Assembly (NCBI GenBank): GCA_025602905.1
Contig: JAHLKI010000014.1
Span: 707,029 to 771,028, forward strand
From: Phlyctochytrium arcticum
Taxonomy: Eukaryota; Chytridiomycota; Chytridiomycetes; Chytridiales; Chytridiaceae
Direction of reading: 5' to 3'
DNA: 64,000 nt
The first letter of the stretch is position 1. Every line of letters starts with the position of its first letter. Under the pieces are notes generated by a model. That model saw only the letters and a program-made list of their open reading frames with translations, did no database searches and was not told the origin of the DNA. Below, one piece after another: positions 21,110 through 32,229 of this stretch. Made by a program: the position numbers and the translations under genes.

Positions 21110-24001
21110 ATGCCGCCCAAAAGAAAGGTGAGATGGGCATCTTCATGATCTCGAAAACAAGCCTTTATCCGGCTGTAGGAGTCAGTTCACTCATTCTTTT
21201 ACTTCTTCTTATTACAACCATTATAGCGCCAGGTCTCAGACGGACTTAGCTGGTACGATCAGGTACCCGGTAAGAGGGGTAACAAATATGGCTATAACCC
21301 TGGATGCATCGGCTGCGGGACCAAGAGCTCAACCCGATTTCACAAGTTCATTTGGGCTGAACTTGACAGCCGTCGGGCGGCACGTTTGAGGCCCCAGGTT
21401 GGACCAGGAGCTGCTGATCCGTATGCTTGCAATGCGTGTCGAACCCGCTGGTACAAAGCAGGGATCATTCGACAGCCCGCCGTCAGGCCCATCATCCCTG
21501 CTCAACCCAATGAGGTTGCGGCCATTCAGGAAGCCAGCATCAGTACCGACAATGTGGTGGATGCAGCAGTGAACGCTCAAGTCAGTGACGACAACGTTGT
21601 CGATGCGGTTGCGAATGGCAGTGTCATCTTGATGACGGACTTCGAGCTTCCGGAACCTGAAGGCGATGATGTTGATATTTCTGAAACATCAGGACCATCT
21701 CCTGCGACTCTTGCTGATTTTCACCAAGAAATGCGCAACTTCATTGCTCATCCGTTCGGAGGAAATCCGTTCGTCGAGATGGACGAATTTGTCGCTCAGT
21801 ATCCCCGCCTATATGAGCTCAAGTCACTCATGGTCGGACATGACGAAAGCCGGTATTCTGTTCTCTACAACGATCGAATGAAGCGGCACTTGATCTTTGC
21901 CATATGCTATGAGGGACAGTGTATGGACCGGAAGACTGATTACGTCAAACGATATATCGGATCTGTCTTCATCACGGGATCCCACACAGACCAACGGCTT
22001 CTTTCACGGGTGAATCTGGGCTATCATCCGTCAAAATCGATTACGCGGATGAACAACATGATCATGACGGCCCACGAGCGCGTTGTGAAAGATATTTTGG
22101 AGAATGACCCACTCTTGGTCGTCACCATTGATGACTTCCATTGGTGTCAAGTCCGCCCTGTACCAGATGCCGCAAACGCACCCGGAAAGTTTACGAGTGC
22201 GAGGACCACCGCCAACTATGCGGTAAAGCTTCACAGGGAACTGCCACCTCTTCCTCCTGCAATCACCGATGTTCTAGCTTCTGTGTTGCAGGACACAACA
22301 TGGATTCCCTCAGTCCTGTGTGCTCCCGCAACGCAGACGTATGCGGAACTACGTAACGGTGAAGTTTTGTCCAAAAAAATGTACGCCTACAGTATGGCTA
22401 CCAAGGCCGGATCGCAAGAGGATTTCCACATTATCGGCAGCGACAACAAGCCTATGAAGTCCGCTCTCGATTTGGAACCAGTGATGGACAATATCGAGAC
22501 ATTCTTGGCGAAAGTCAACTATCCTGACAAAGACGGTTCATTTAGTAAGTCTGTGGTTTTGGCCGGCGATTACTATGTTTGGATGTACGCTAGCAAATTG
22601 CTGCGATCAGCCAAGTATAGTAATCTCAGGCCTCACGTCCTACCGGTCCCGGACAATATGCATATAGCCCTGAACATACAGGAGGCAGTCCTTGTCCATG
22701 GTTGGACAATCATACACCGGCTGTGGGTTGCCGGGTATCCGGACGTGGAAAACACAGCTCCCATCAACATGCGGCCAAAGCGCAGGACGGCAATGTTGGC
22801 CCTCTCTATGACCGCTTGGCAAGAGTGCCGTAAGGAAGTCTTGCGTTCCTACAAGGCGGCGGCATCCAGCAATATAAAGGCAACACCTGTCCGCAAGGCG
22901 ATGGTGGATTCGATCATCTCGCTTTTCGAAGATCACATTCCTCTTGCGGTGGATTGTCCGTATTTACTGTCTAGTGGGGATCTCGAACAGATCAAGATGT
23001 GCCTCAAGCGGCTGTTCCCGTTGTTCACTCTTTTGGGAAAGAAAAACTACGTGAACATTGTCCTCTACCAGCTTGGTCTCTTAGAAAAGCTTCCCTCCCA
23101 CCTACCAAAAGATGTTGCAATGGCTTTCCTTTTCTCCACTTTCTCAAGTGAGGATTTGGAAGTATTTCACTCCATCCTCCGGGCCGCCATCCGCTTTCAA
23201 GATACTAATGCGCAGGTCTCAAGAAAGGCAATGTTGATAACCGCCATGAGGGGTGAGTCTGCCATCAAGCAGCTTGCGGCTATGACAGAAAGGGAGTTGG
23301 CGCTACGTGGACAACCAGTTTCGCCAATCAAAGTCGAGCCAGGTACCTCTGGTCCGGCCCGTACTCCCGCCCTATCCCCGCTAGAAAAGGCAGCCGATGA
23401 TGTCGTCCCGAGGATGGTTGCGTATCTCAAGGACCTGTTCTCCACCCTTTCTCAGTTCACTTTTGACGTCGTTGGACAACATGATAAGATTCCATATGCG
23501 TCTGCTCTGCCGCATTACAACCTGATTCTCCGCCCTCCAGCTCCAGCCCCACCCGTCACCAACCCTGTACTCTCTTCCGGGTCAGCTACAACCAACAAAG
23601 AGAACACTACGGTAAACCTCCCTCCAGCCAGCGCAGAAAAGATCCCCGTGGTAGTCTTAGCTACCATCCGGGAGTCACTTCTGCCTTTGCCGCTGCGCCG
23701 TCAACCCTTCGTAAATCTCGGCAACCACATCGATGTTGAAGGGTTTCAAAGTGTTCCAATGCCGGTCGCGAAGACCCCTCTTGCTGACATTACGAATGGG
23801 CCATCTCCCAGTAAGGCCAAAAAAGTCACAGTGCGAGATTTCTTAAAATCAGACTCGCTGAAGCAAGATCTGACCGCTTGCGGTTGCGTGATCTTCAACT
23901 GCCAATGTACAGCAATGTACCAGTGGATTGCAACCAAGTCCCTGAAGCATTTTTCAAACAACATTGACAAGGAACTTGTGCGTGATGATGAAGGTAATTA
24001 A
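21110..24001 (+). CDS. Large protein with GATA-like zinc finger and transposase-like core
   Basis: The start is ATG 21110 (exon 21110-21127, six codons, 'MPPKRK'), then an intron at 21128-21226 (GTGAGA...TATAG), then one open exon to TAA at 23999-24001. This gives about 930 residues without a lesion. Residues about 25-85 form a GATA-like finger: C-I-G-C, a long loop, then 'CNACRTRWYKAG'. The middle has 'LLVVTIDDFHWCQVRP', 'VVLAGDYYVWMYASKLL' and 'FPLFTLLGKKNYVNIVLY' followed by 'SSEDLEVFHSILR'. The spacing of these D, D and E candidates and the 'NY' block recall DUF6589-type RNase H-fold proteins; this is a distant likeness, not a firm match. The tail is Pro-rich, then Cys-rich ('ACGCVIFNCQC'). 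No terminal repeats were found, so domesticated gene and active element both remain possible. Confidence 0.75.
21128..21226 (+). other. Intron of the 21110 gene
   Basis: 99 bp, GTGAGATGGG...CATTATAG. It joins the six-codon first exon to the zinc-finger exon in phase 0 and explains why the open frame upstream of 21386 has no ATG. Confidence 0.75.
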
Positions 24002-24369
24002 GCCAGAGGTACCGCTCAGTGTCTCGCGAGTTGCGTCCTTTTCCCGGCTATGAGCGATTAACAACCTTCTTTCAAACACTATTTAGAATCATCAGTTTCA
24101 ACATCAACTCAGTAGCTCGTGTATCTCACCATGCTTACGCATTTCACGTACCCCATCAAATTCTTAGATGCGCTTAGACTGTTGGTTTTTCGGGTCAAAC
24201 TCTATCCTTTATATAGTCTGAGGTAGCGGCCATGTTTTCCTTAGCTTCTTAGATATGTTTCCTTCATTCTCGTTTACTCGGTTTCGTTATTTTATATCAA
24301 GTTTGGGTGAAATTGGGTCACTTTCAGGTATCCCTTCATTCTCGCGGAAATGGTTCGGGCTGTCGGACA
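24002..24369. other. 3' flank of the 21110 gene, no gene
   Basis: Noncoding. It includes a TATA-like tcctttatatag near 24209-24220 and tcattctcg-like motifs at about 24268 and 24338. No LTR matching the one at 41039 is seen, so the Gypsy element that follows is 5'-truncated. Confidence 0.4.
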
Positions 24370-24476
24370 TTGCTTATGTAAATTTTTGGCGCCAAAATCT
24401 TGGGTTGCGCTGAGTTGCCCTCTCTGCGTGCGAAGCCGACCTCGACGGATTCTTCAAACCTTCGTCTCCCTCTGCT

Positions 24477-25901
24477 TTGGCGTGCCATTCCGTCGACCTT
24501 GGTGACCTACCTCTCAACTCCGACCCCGGATCTGAGCCGCAACCTTGCTGGACTCTGGTCGTGGTCAATTGTTTGTGGACTCCTGCCGTCCTGGATACAG
24601 GTGCCTCCGAATCCCTGCTCTCCGACAAGTACCGCGACATCCTGTGCGACTCAGCGTCTACCATCTCCGTTCCCGACATCGAATTTTGCGGCATTGGAGG
24701 GAACGTTTGGTCCAATTCCGCCGTCCCACTCAGCATCAACCTCCGCGGACACTCTGGAGAATATTTACGTTTTCGAGCGCGCTTTCGATTGATTCAGCAT
24801 CCAAGGCCCCTTCTGCTCCTCGCCAACGACGTGTTGTCCCAAGTCCAAATTCAAACACTGATCCAGGTTCCACCCCTCCCCACCTTCGCGGTTACCCTCA
24901 CCAACCTGGACATCATCATTCCTTGCTCCATTTCACGATCCTTCGACACCAAGCACATGCGCGGCAAACCAATCCAGACGGCCCTCGGTGAACTTATTTG
25001 CGATGTGCCACTCAACTCTCCCAAAGGGACTTCTCTCCCAGTCACTGCCGTCTCTGCACCCGCACCAACCGCCAGTATTTATTCCCTCGACAGCGGTCCC
25101 ATCACCTCTTCGCCCGCCACTGTCCTCACCCCGTCCTCAGCCCACCCAGTAGACCCCAAAGAGAATCTGACACTCGAACAATGGCGCACTCTTAAGACCA
25201 AATGGGACCTCGACCTGCCCCTTGTAACTCCCGCTGCTTTTGAAACTCTGCTGCACGATTCAGGACATCTCCAAGTTGATCTTCTCCGTGCTCGCCCTGT
25301 CGTGTTTGCCTTGATTCAAATCCTCCGCCGCTTTCACGACGCCTTCAGCTACGACGGCCATGTTATCGGCAACTTCACCACTATCCCGTACAACCCCACC
25401 TTCATCAAGGCTCCCACCCCTCCTTGTCGACCTCGCCCCCTTTCCCCTGCGGACCGTGCCATCCTGGAAAAGGAACGCGACACCATGCTCGAACTGGGCC
25501 GATGGCGAAAGACCTACGACTTCGTTGCCGCAAGCGATCCCGTTCCGATCCATTACGTTGACAAGCCCACCCGAATTGCGTTCGACTACCGCGCCGTGAA
25601 TGAATGTATGGCATGGGACCCATACCCACTTCCCAACATGCATGATGTCCTCGCATGGTTGGTGGCAGTTCCGTTTTGCTTCGTCTCAGGCGGCGATGCA
25701 AACAAGGGCTTCTATCAAATCTTTGTCCACCCCGATGCGCGCCCCTGCCTCTGCCTTCGACTACCCGACGGCGTCTACGAAACCCTCCTCATGCCATTTG
25801 GTCCCATGACAGCACCCGCCCACTTTAGTCGTGTTGCCGATCACGTCCTAGGGCCACTCAAATGGAAGTCAACCAACAACTATCTGGACAATATACACTA
25901 A
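24477..25901 (+). pseudogene. Gypsy 1 protease and reverse transcriptase
   Basis: 474 codons. The aspartic protease motif 'AVLDTGASESLLSD' lies at about residues 40-53. The RT palm follows: 'TRIAFDYRAVNECMAWDPYP', 'GGDANKGFYQIFVHPDAR' and 'MPFGPMTAPAHFSRV'. The active-site box reads 'YLDNIH' where Y-x-D-D is expected, followed at once by a stop (TAA). Both changes disable the enzyme. Confidence 0.85.
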
Positions 25902-25982
25902 CGGGCCAAAACAGCTGTCGACGCTCTCGACGCGATTGCCGATTGGCTACACCAATGGTCTTCCGCTCACCTCACCCTTTGT

Positions 25983-27176
25983 ATGAATAAGTGCCACTGG
26001 CTCTTTGCTCAGATCGCTGCCCTAGGATTCATTGCCAGCTCCGACGGACTCCGCCCCGACCCATCCAAAATTGCCATCCTCGCCAACTACGCACGCCCAA
26101 TCTTCATTTCTGACCTATGGTCCTTTGTTGGTCTTCTAGGCTTCTATGGTCAATTCATTGCCAACTAAGCTTCTCTGGTTTGGCCCCTCCAAGATGCGAT
26201 CAACGAAGGAGTCCAAGAATACCGCAAGATCAAGAAAGACTGCGACGGGAAACGTCCTACCCATCCCGCAGCATCCATCGTCTCTCTTCAGGACGAGCCT
26301 ACTGCCTCCAATATCTTTTCCTGCTCAAAATCTTCCACCGTCTCCGACACCTTGCAAGACGATCTGGACACCTTTCATGTCAATCAAGCCAACGACATTG
26401 CCGAAAGCTTCGACCCCTTCTGTGTTGGACGCCTCAGTCGCAAACGTCCTGACCAGGGCCTTCGCCGTTTTCTTGCCCAACGACCTATCCTCTGGAATCC
26501 CGACCGCACCTCCGCCTTCAAAGCCGGCAAGATCGCATTGACCACGGCACTCGTCCTCGCACCTCCTTGCAAAGGTTTCCCATTCATAGTCAACACCGAC
26601 GCGTCATACTCGGCCTTTAACGTTACCCTTGAACAAGTTCAGCCCAACTCGTCTCGCCGCCCCATTTGCTTCCACTCCCGCCGCACAACATCCACCGAAA
26701 GTCGCACCGCCCCGGTTGAACTAGAAGCAGGATGCCTTATATGGGGCCTAGACGGAACGGCTTTCACCCTTGTTACCGACCATCGCGCTCTCCTGTGGCT
26801 ATCCAAGTACCAAGGCACCAACCGCAACCTCTTACAATGGTCTATTGATCTCAACTATTGGACACCATGGATCACCATCGTTCATCGCCCCGGCCGTTTC
26901 CATCTGGTCGCCGACACCTTGTCTCGCCTTGCCGGCTCACCCACTTCTCCCGACGCTGACCCTGCCGTGGCCCTTTGCTTCATCTCACTTGCCACCACCA
27001 CTCCTCTTCGACCCAACTTGTTGGCCACCATCCGACTTGCCCTGAGCTCCGACCTTCCCAGCGTCCCTCAACGCGCCTACAAGCTCCTCTGGCCCACCCT
27101 GACGTCTCCTCCTCTTACTGCCACGGACCACCGCTTTCTTCGGGAATGGCCCCGCTCTGATGACCTTCTCTGGTGA
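25983..27176 (+). pseudogene. Gypsy 1 RT thumb and RNase H
   Basis: The thumb is 'CHWLFAQIAALGFIASSDG' to 'FVGLLGFYGQF', then a stop at 26166-26168. RNase H runs in the frame 26352-27176: 'FIVNTDASYSAFNVTLEQV', 'ELEAGCLIWGL', 'FTLVTDHRALLWL' and 'HRPGRFHLVADTLSRLAG'. The RNase H catalytic acidic residues appear kept. It is disrupted by the stop and by frame changes. Confidence 0.8.
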
Positions 27177-27179
27177 CGC

Positions 27180-28360
27180 CTCCACATCAAGGATGACTCG
27201 TGGAAACTTGTTATTCCCCCATCTTGCATCACTTCTGTCCTTGTGTTATACCACGACAACGGCAGCCACTTTGGGTTCCAACGCTCCTATGCTTGACTGG
27301 CTTCCCAAGTTTGGTGGAAAGGCATGTCCCGCGATACTCGCAACTATTGCCGCCACTGTCTCGTTTGCCAACGCACCAAGACCAGCCGCGAATCTCAGCC
27401 TGGTCTTCTCAACCCACACCCTGTTGCCCCCGGCCGCTGGACTCATATCACCACTGATTTCATCATCAACCTGCCCATGACCCCGAGAGGATTTGATGCC
27501 ATCCAGACGGACTCCTGCAAGCTCTCCAAACGCGTCCACTTTTGGGCCACCAAGTCTACCGCTACCGCCATCGACACCGCAGAACTGCTTTATACAAAAC
27601 CATGTTCGACTCCACGGTATTCCCAAAGCGATTATTTCTGATCGCGACTCCAAGTTCACTTCGGATTTCTGGCAAGCCGTATGTTCCCTTCTGAAGATTG
27701 ATACCGCCATGACCACTGCTCATCGCCCCCAAGGAGACGGTCAATCCGAACGCGATATTGCCACCATCGTCCAAGTCTTTCGCGCCCTCGCTTCCAAGTA
27801 CCCTCACGACTGGGATTGCCACCTCCCCATCGCCGAATTCCTCATCAACGACACAATTCACGAAGTCACCCGCCAAACACGCTTCTACACGGATCCCGGT
27901 TACGAACCTCACAACCCGCTCTCCAACCTCCTTTCTCGCCCCTCTACTGTTCGCAACGCTGATGCCCTCATCCTGGCCGACCACCTCAACGACATTGCGA
28001 CTCTGATCCGCGGCGAGATGGCTGAAGCTCACGACGCCCAACGCGCACGCTATGATGGCTCCCACCAACACCTCACCTTCAAGGTTGGTGATCTGGTGCG
28101 CCTATCCACCAAGGACCTTCCCGGCTACGACTCGAAACTCACTCCTTGCTGGGCTGGACCCCTCTGAGTTCTTGAGGTCGATGACTCTCGCAACAACTAC
28201 CGACTCGACTTTCCTCCTCTCCTCCGCCGAATTCACCCCTGGTTTCACATTTCCAAACTTTGTCGCTTTCACGGCTCCCCTCCGGACTCCTCCGTTCCCT
28301 CTTCGGCTCCACTGGACTCTGCCGACGCGCCTTCCATTGCTGCCATTGTCGACCATCGCA
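27180..28360 (+). pseudogene. Gypsy 1 integrase
   Basis: Zinc-binding motif 'CRHCLVCQRTK', then the catalytic core: 'HITTDFIINLP' (first D), 'SDRDSKFTSDFWQAV' (second D) and 'GDGQSERDIATI' (E). The frame changes at about 27600-27640 and a TGA follows 'LTPCWAGPL' at 28165-28167. Past that stop, 'HPWFHISKLCRFHGSP' and 'AIVDHRM' lead into the chromodomain, which is interrupted at 28361. Confidence 0.85.
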
Positions 28361-28660
28361 TGCACTACACCCCTAGACTTGCAAATGATAAGACAACGTT
28401 GATTTCAACATTGTAAAAATATGACACGTTGTTGGATAGTGGCAATGTTCAGGCAACATTTTGGATTCCAAAACATTTCTTATATATTGGGTGCTCGATG
28501 TTGTATGAAGGTTGGATCGACATTCAAGCGATATTGGGGCGATGCTGTGATGCCGAGGTTGAGGCAGTATTGATCTCAACCTTTGTACAATCAAAGAATA
28601 ATGATTGTTCAGAGCTTCATCTCAATGTTGATATATGATAATGTGCAATGTTCACGAACT
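28361..28660. repeat. Left terminal and subterminal repeats of the CACTA-like element
   Basis: The terminal inverted repeat is followed by scattered motifs of the form caatgtt/aacattg/gatattg (for example around 28390-28415, 28443-28465, 28520-28575). The partner region is 40450-40816. Such motifs are normally transposase binding sites. Confidence 0.55.
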
Positions 28661-28679
28661 ATGGTCTAGATAATGCTAT

Positions 28680-30190
28680 CTATTCTTCATCATCCTCAGT
28701 TCTGCCCTCCGCACTACCCTCCCTATTGCTGTTGTTTGCGCCGTTGTTCTCATCACGACCCTTATCTTGGTAGGTGACCATGTCCTCGACCATAATGTCA
28801 TCAATGAATCTGTAAGACGTGTAGATGAGAAACACGATCAATCCATTCAAAAAGACCGAACCGTTTCACTTACGCTGGAACGGTCTCTGGGTCTTGCTTA
28901 TGGATATCTTGAAGACGGTTGGTAACGCTTTCCCAGAACTTGTTGGGGGAGAATTCTTCAGGAGTGAGTAAGTTGACGACATAGCGCATGCCGCTTGATT
29001 TCTTTGATCCGGGGAGGGGTTTCGGCCATACAGTTTTGGTGCCAATTCATCAAGAAATATTTTTGTAACTCGGTCGTTGGGATAATGTAGCGGGTTCGTG
29101 GTTTGATGAGTGACTGCGCTACTGCGCTGCTGCGCAACGCGTCGCGCAGTACATCTTAGTGTCCTAGTGTCTCGGTGTCTTGGTGTCTTGGTGTTCCAGC
29201 CAACCACCGACGACCTTTACACGTGATGTCTTTTTCTTCCTTTTTCTTCTGTATAAAAGCACGTCTCGCATCTGTATTCTTGTTCTTTACACTTTTTCTC
29301 TTCCTCTGCGAGAATACACTACCCGAACTCACCGCGGCCTGGGAAGCCGCATATCTGTCCATTGTCTCTCTCTCCCTCTCTCTCTTTCTTTCTAGTAGCC
29401 GACCCCGATTCCACTGCAGATAAAGAACACGCTTCATCTTGTGCTTGTACTGGGTGAGTTGGTAACCGACTTCGGTTTGCACTTTTTGGTGGATGGAGGA
29501 AATCAGCTGGAGTTTGGGGGCCACTCCCAAACCTTGCTCGAAGATAAGGTCAGTTACACCCTCGGAATCTTTGTACCACTGTTTCTTGAATGGGTTCTTG
29601 CAGCTCCGGGCCACCTCTCCCTTGATGTTTTTCTGGGCGAGAAAGTTAACAATTTAGGAATGGTTACTTTGGAAAAGATCTTCTGAGACTTACATCGAGA
29701 TCAGCCAAAATCTGCCAATTTTCGAAATGGGATCCTTCGGCATGACCAGCCTTTCTGCCTATATCCTGTATGTCCAAGAAAATTGTCAGAAGTTGCTCTC
29801 CCAAACTCTTGGTCGCGAAGTGATGGGCAGCTTCGGCAGTGCTACGATCGGTGCCCCAACGCGTCAATATGGTGGTGACTTGGTCGCGCGTCAAAGAGAG
29901 TCCAGTTGATGGATTGGGCATGCTTGGACGATCAGGAGTGTTTGAGCGGGGATACGTGCTATCACGAGGGGAATCTTGGGGAGTCTGGCCTCCATTCAAT
30001 TCCTTGGAGGAACAAGTTATAAACAAATAAGACGCAAACAACTTTTGTAAATACTTACATTCGACTGGGACTCAGTGCGTCTTCTTTTACGCGCTTTGAT
30101 CCGCGCCGCCAATGCTGAACTTGAACCCTGTTGAGAGTTAGGAATTCCAGGACTGCCGGTGTTGCCGCCGTTTGCTTCGGGAAAGGTCAT
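28680..30190 (-). CDS. Unknown spliced nuclear-type protein, cargo or second CACTA gene
   Basis: ATG at 30188-30190 ('MTFPEANGGNTGSPGIPN'), about 95 bp below a TATA box. The spliced exons are 30059-30190, 29694-30002 and one ending at 29632; the introns 30003-30058 and 29633-29693 start GTAAGT. The last intron is 28810-28873 and the final exon 28680-28809 ends in an acidic tail ('GRTEDDEE'). Exon 1 ends in a basic 'ARIKARKRRRTES' that looks like a nuclear localisation signal. Exon 3 has 'SSIHQKVQTEVGYQLTQYKH'. The middle exon limits (29100-29420) are unclear because a TATA-containing, pyrimidine-rich segment interrupts the gene. The family is not recognised. Confidence 0.45.
29100..29415. repeat. 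Segment interrupting the 28680-30190 gene
   Basis: Noncoding-looking stretch with a tandem gtgtcttg-type repeat (29158-29200), a plus-strand GTATAAAAGC (29251-29260) and a long C/T tract ending in tctctctctctc. The order TATA box, transcribed leader, pyrimidine tract is LTR-like or promoter-like. I could not find matching ends or a target duplication. Confidence 0.3.
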
Positions 30191-30282
30191 TGTATCGAGA
30201 GAGTAAGAGACAAAGCAAGAGTACACAATTGGAAACAATGTGAAAGATGATGTGGAAGGGGGACCCAGACGACTCTACCAGC

Positions 30283-30290
30283 TTTTATAC
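30283..30290 (-). promoter_or_regulatory. TATA box of the 28680-30190 gene
   Basis: TATAAAAG on the minus strand, about 95 bp upstream of the ATG. Confidence 0.45.
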
Positions 30291-30309
30291 CCACCAAGAC
30301 TTATACCGT

Positions 30310-30760
30310 CATTCCAATGGATGTTTGAATGACCTAAGGAACAAATGTGTGATTGTGTCATATTGGTTGTGTGTTGAAGATGATGTAGTTCTTACCACGA
30401 CATTTATCATCTTCGACTGATTCTTCGTCGTCCTCGGCCAGTAACAGATGTTGATGTGCTTGTTGTACTTGTATTACCTTCATAATTTTGACAATTCCCT
30501 GGATGAGCATGGATTAAAAAAAGCGGTTGTGGGAAGCACCTATGGTCCACACCTTGGGTCATCAATTGCTGCAACTGCTCCAGCTGACGTCGTTCTGGTG
30601 TTTGTTGGTCGTACGCATCTCGACAGTGTTGCGCCAAGTTGGTGGTTTCGACAGAAGGGAAACTTCGAGGAAACTTTGTCCGCACCCAAGGAAGTTGAGC
30701 ACAAAACACGTCAATCAAGTAACCCAAGTGTTGGTCCCAAAATTTTTGGGACCCCATGGG
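30310..30760 (-). pseudogene. Unrecognised gene fragment
   Basis: A minus-strand frame of 116 codons ('MGSQKFWDQHLGYLIDVF') has a plausible donor GTAAGAACT near 30395 and acceptor CCTTAG near 30334. No family motif. It sits just left of the truncated 5' end of the Crypton-like gene, so it may be a remnant cut by that insertion. Confidence 0.25.
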
Positions 30761-30909
30761 ATTGGAGCGCGTTTGGCTGCGCCACGCGGGTTGAGACTGG
30801 GACTCACTAATTGAAGGCTATCATGAGTCCCACCCCTTGCACTGCCGCGCCATAGGTAACCGCCGCCTTACACTGACCGTTTACCTAGTCCCAGGGTCCT
30901 TGCACTGAC

Positions 30910-31912
30910 CGTTTATCGCGTACTTCGAAGAAGAAGTCCCTGCCGGTGAATCTCCGACGGGGGCCGAGGAGGAAGAGGACGATTTGGACCAAGCCGCCAT
31001 TGATGAGATTTCTGCCGCTGTGGTTTGTCTATTGAAGGAAGATCAAGCAACAGAGCAGCAATTGCGGGTTCTTATGGTAAACCAACAAGACGAGACAGTC
31101 TTGTTGAGGGCCAAGGCCACCAACGATGCCTATAATGTATATGTGACCCAATTCAAGGTTTGTTTGTTTATATTCTCCATTAACCTGTCAATTCTGAACT
31201 TGTACCTCGTCAGGAATATTGCCTCCAGAAAAAGTTCTGGGATTTCGATACAGTAAGGCTAGAAAAGATCGTAGGTTGGTTGGCTGAGGACATGATCCCG
31301 AGAGGGAGAGTTATAGACAGGAAGCCATTTTCCAGAAGTGCAGTTGAAATGATGATCAAATCATGCGTCGACTACTACGTTCGGCAGCAAAACCTGGGCA
31401 GAAATCCCAACCCTCACCCCCGCAACAACAACAATATGCTCCGAAATATCATTAGTGGGGTGCGCAAAAAAGCCAATCGTCAGCGCATCAAGGACAACAT
31501 CGACCATGGGATAGGCACCATAATCGACGGATATTCCGGGGAAGAGAAGTTTGGCTTAAGGAACACTTGGTTCGATGGGGAACTCGAGAAGGATAAGAAG
31601 CGGAAGCGCCCGGGCCTGGGGTTGCGCAACCGTGCTTGCTTCCTAATGGGGAATGCAACGATGATGCGCAGCCAAGGACTCATCAAGCTACAGCTAGCCG
31701 ATATGTGGACCCGGGAATATAAACATGAAGGGCACACTGTCTGCCACGTTGTCGGCATCACTTCCTGAGACTCCAAGATGAACCAGGATGCGGCGAGGAT
31801 TGAATTTGTTGGTTTCATGAGACACCGAGACGTTGAGGTCTGCCCAGTCAACGCGCTCGCGATGTGGTTCGTCTGGAAGTATGAAGTGGCCAAGGAAGTG
31901 GAGCTGGGGGGG
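30910..31912 (+). pseudogene. Crypton-like tyrosine recombinase, first half
   Basis: Ndc10-like recombinase of the Crypton class. Exon 1 (open from about 30910, no ATG, so 5'-truncated) holds 'KATNDAYNVYVTQFK'. An intron follows at about 31157-31215 (GTTTGT...CGTCAG), then 'EYCLQKKFWDFDTVRLEKI'. The domain continues 'RNTWFDGELEKDK', 'MMRSQGLIKLQLADMW' with the first catalytic Arg, and 'RHRDVEVCPVNALAMW', a block characteristic of fungal Ndc10-like proteins. A TGA lies after 'VVGITS' (31766-31768). The gene breaks at 31912, where a 3.4 kb element is inserted, and resumes at 35311. Confidence 0.75.
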
Positions 31913-32229
31913 ATATGCGGGACCGGCCCGGAGGCCCGGCTGGCCGGCTGGCGGGCAAAATCGGGAAGTTGACCCCGTCAACTCCGGCGTCGACGGACGC
32001 GCCAGCCGACAATTGTTCAAGTATAGGATGGACAAAAAATCATAATTCTACGTGAAAAATGTCCAAGATAAAACTATAGCTATATATAAATCTACATTAA
32101 AAAATTCTAAACCAAAACAAACAAAGAGAAAAGAGACTAAACCGGAGGAAGACAAGAGAAAAAGAATATCAACGAAGGTACGCCAATTCACCCTATTTAC
32201 CCCAGAGAGTCAAGAGTCTTGCTTGCAGG

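Larger units (their letters stand above)
24370..28360 (+). mobile_element. Ty3/Gypsy element 1, 5'-truncated, left part
   Basis: Pol region of a chromodomain-type Gypsy element in several frames: protease, reverse transcriptase, RNase H, integrase. No gag and no 5' LTR. It is split at 28360 by a 12.4 kb insertion and resumes at 40817 with the chromodomain, polypurine tract and start of the 3' LTR. Third codon positions are strongly C-rich, unlike the neighbouring DNA transposons. Confidence 0.8.

Noticed and set aside
21386..21388. TTG as start of the long gene
   Set aside because: The frame continues upstream through the second zinc-finger cysteines and an intron to an ATG at 21110, so the internal start is not needed.
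24002..24370. 5' LTR of Gypsy 1
   Set aside because: No similarity to the sequence after the polypurine tract at 41039, and gag is missing.
27246..28071. Minus-strand ORFs of about 160 codons over the Gypsy 1 integrase
   Set aside because: Antisense by-products of C-rich third positions; the plus strand holds the integrase motifs.
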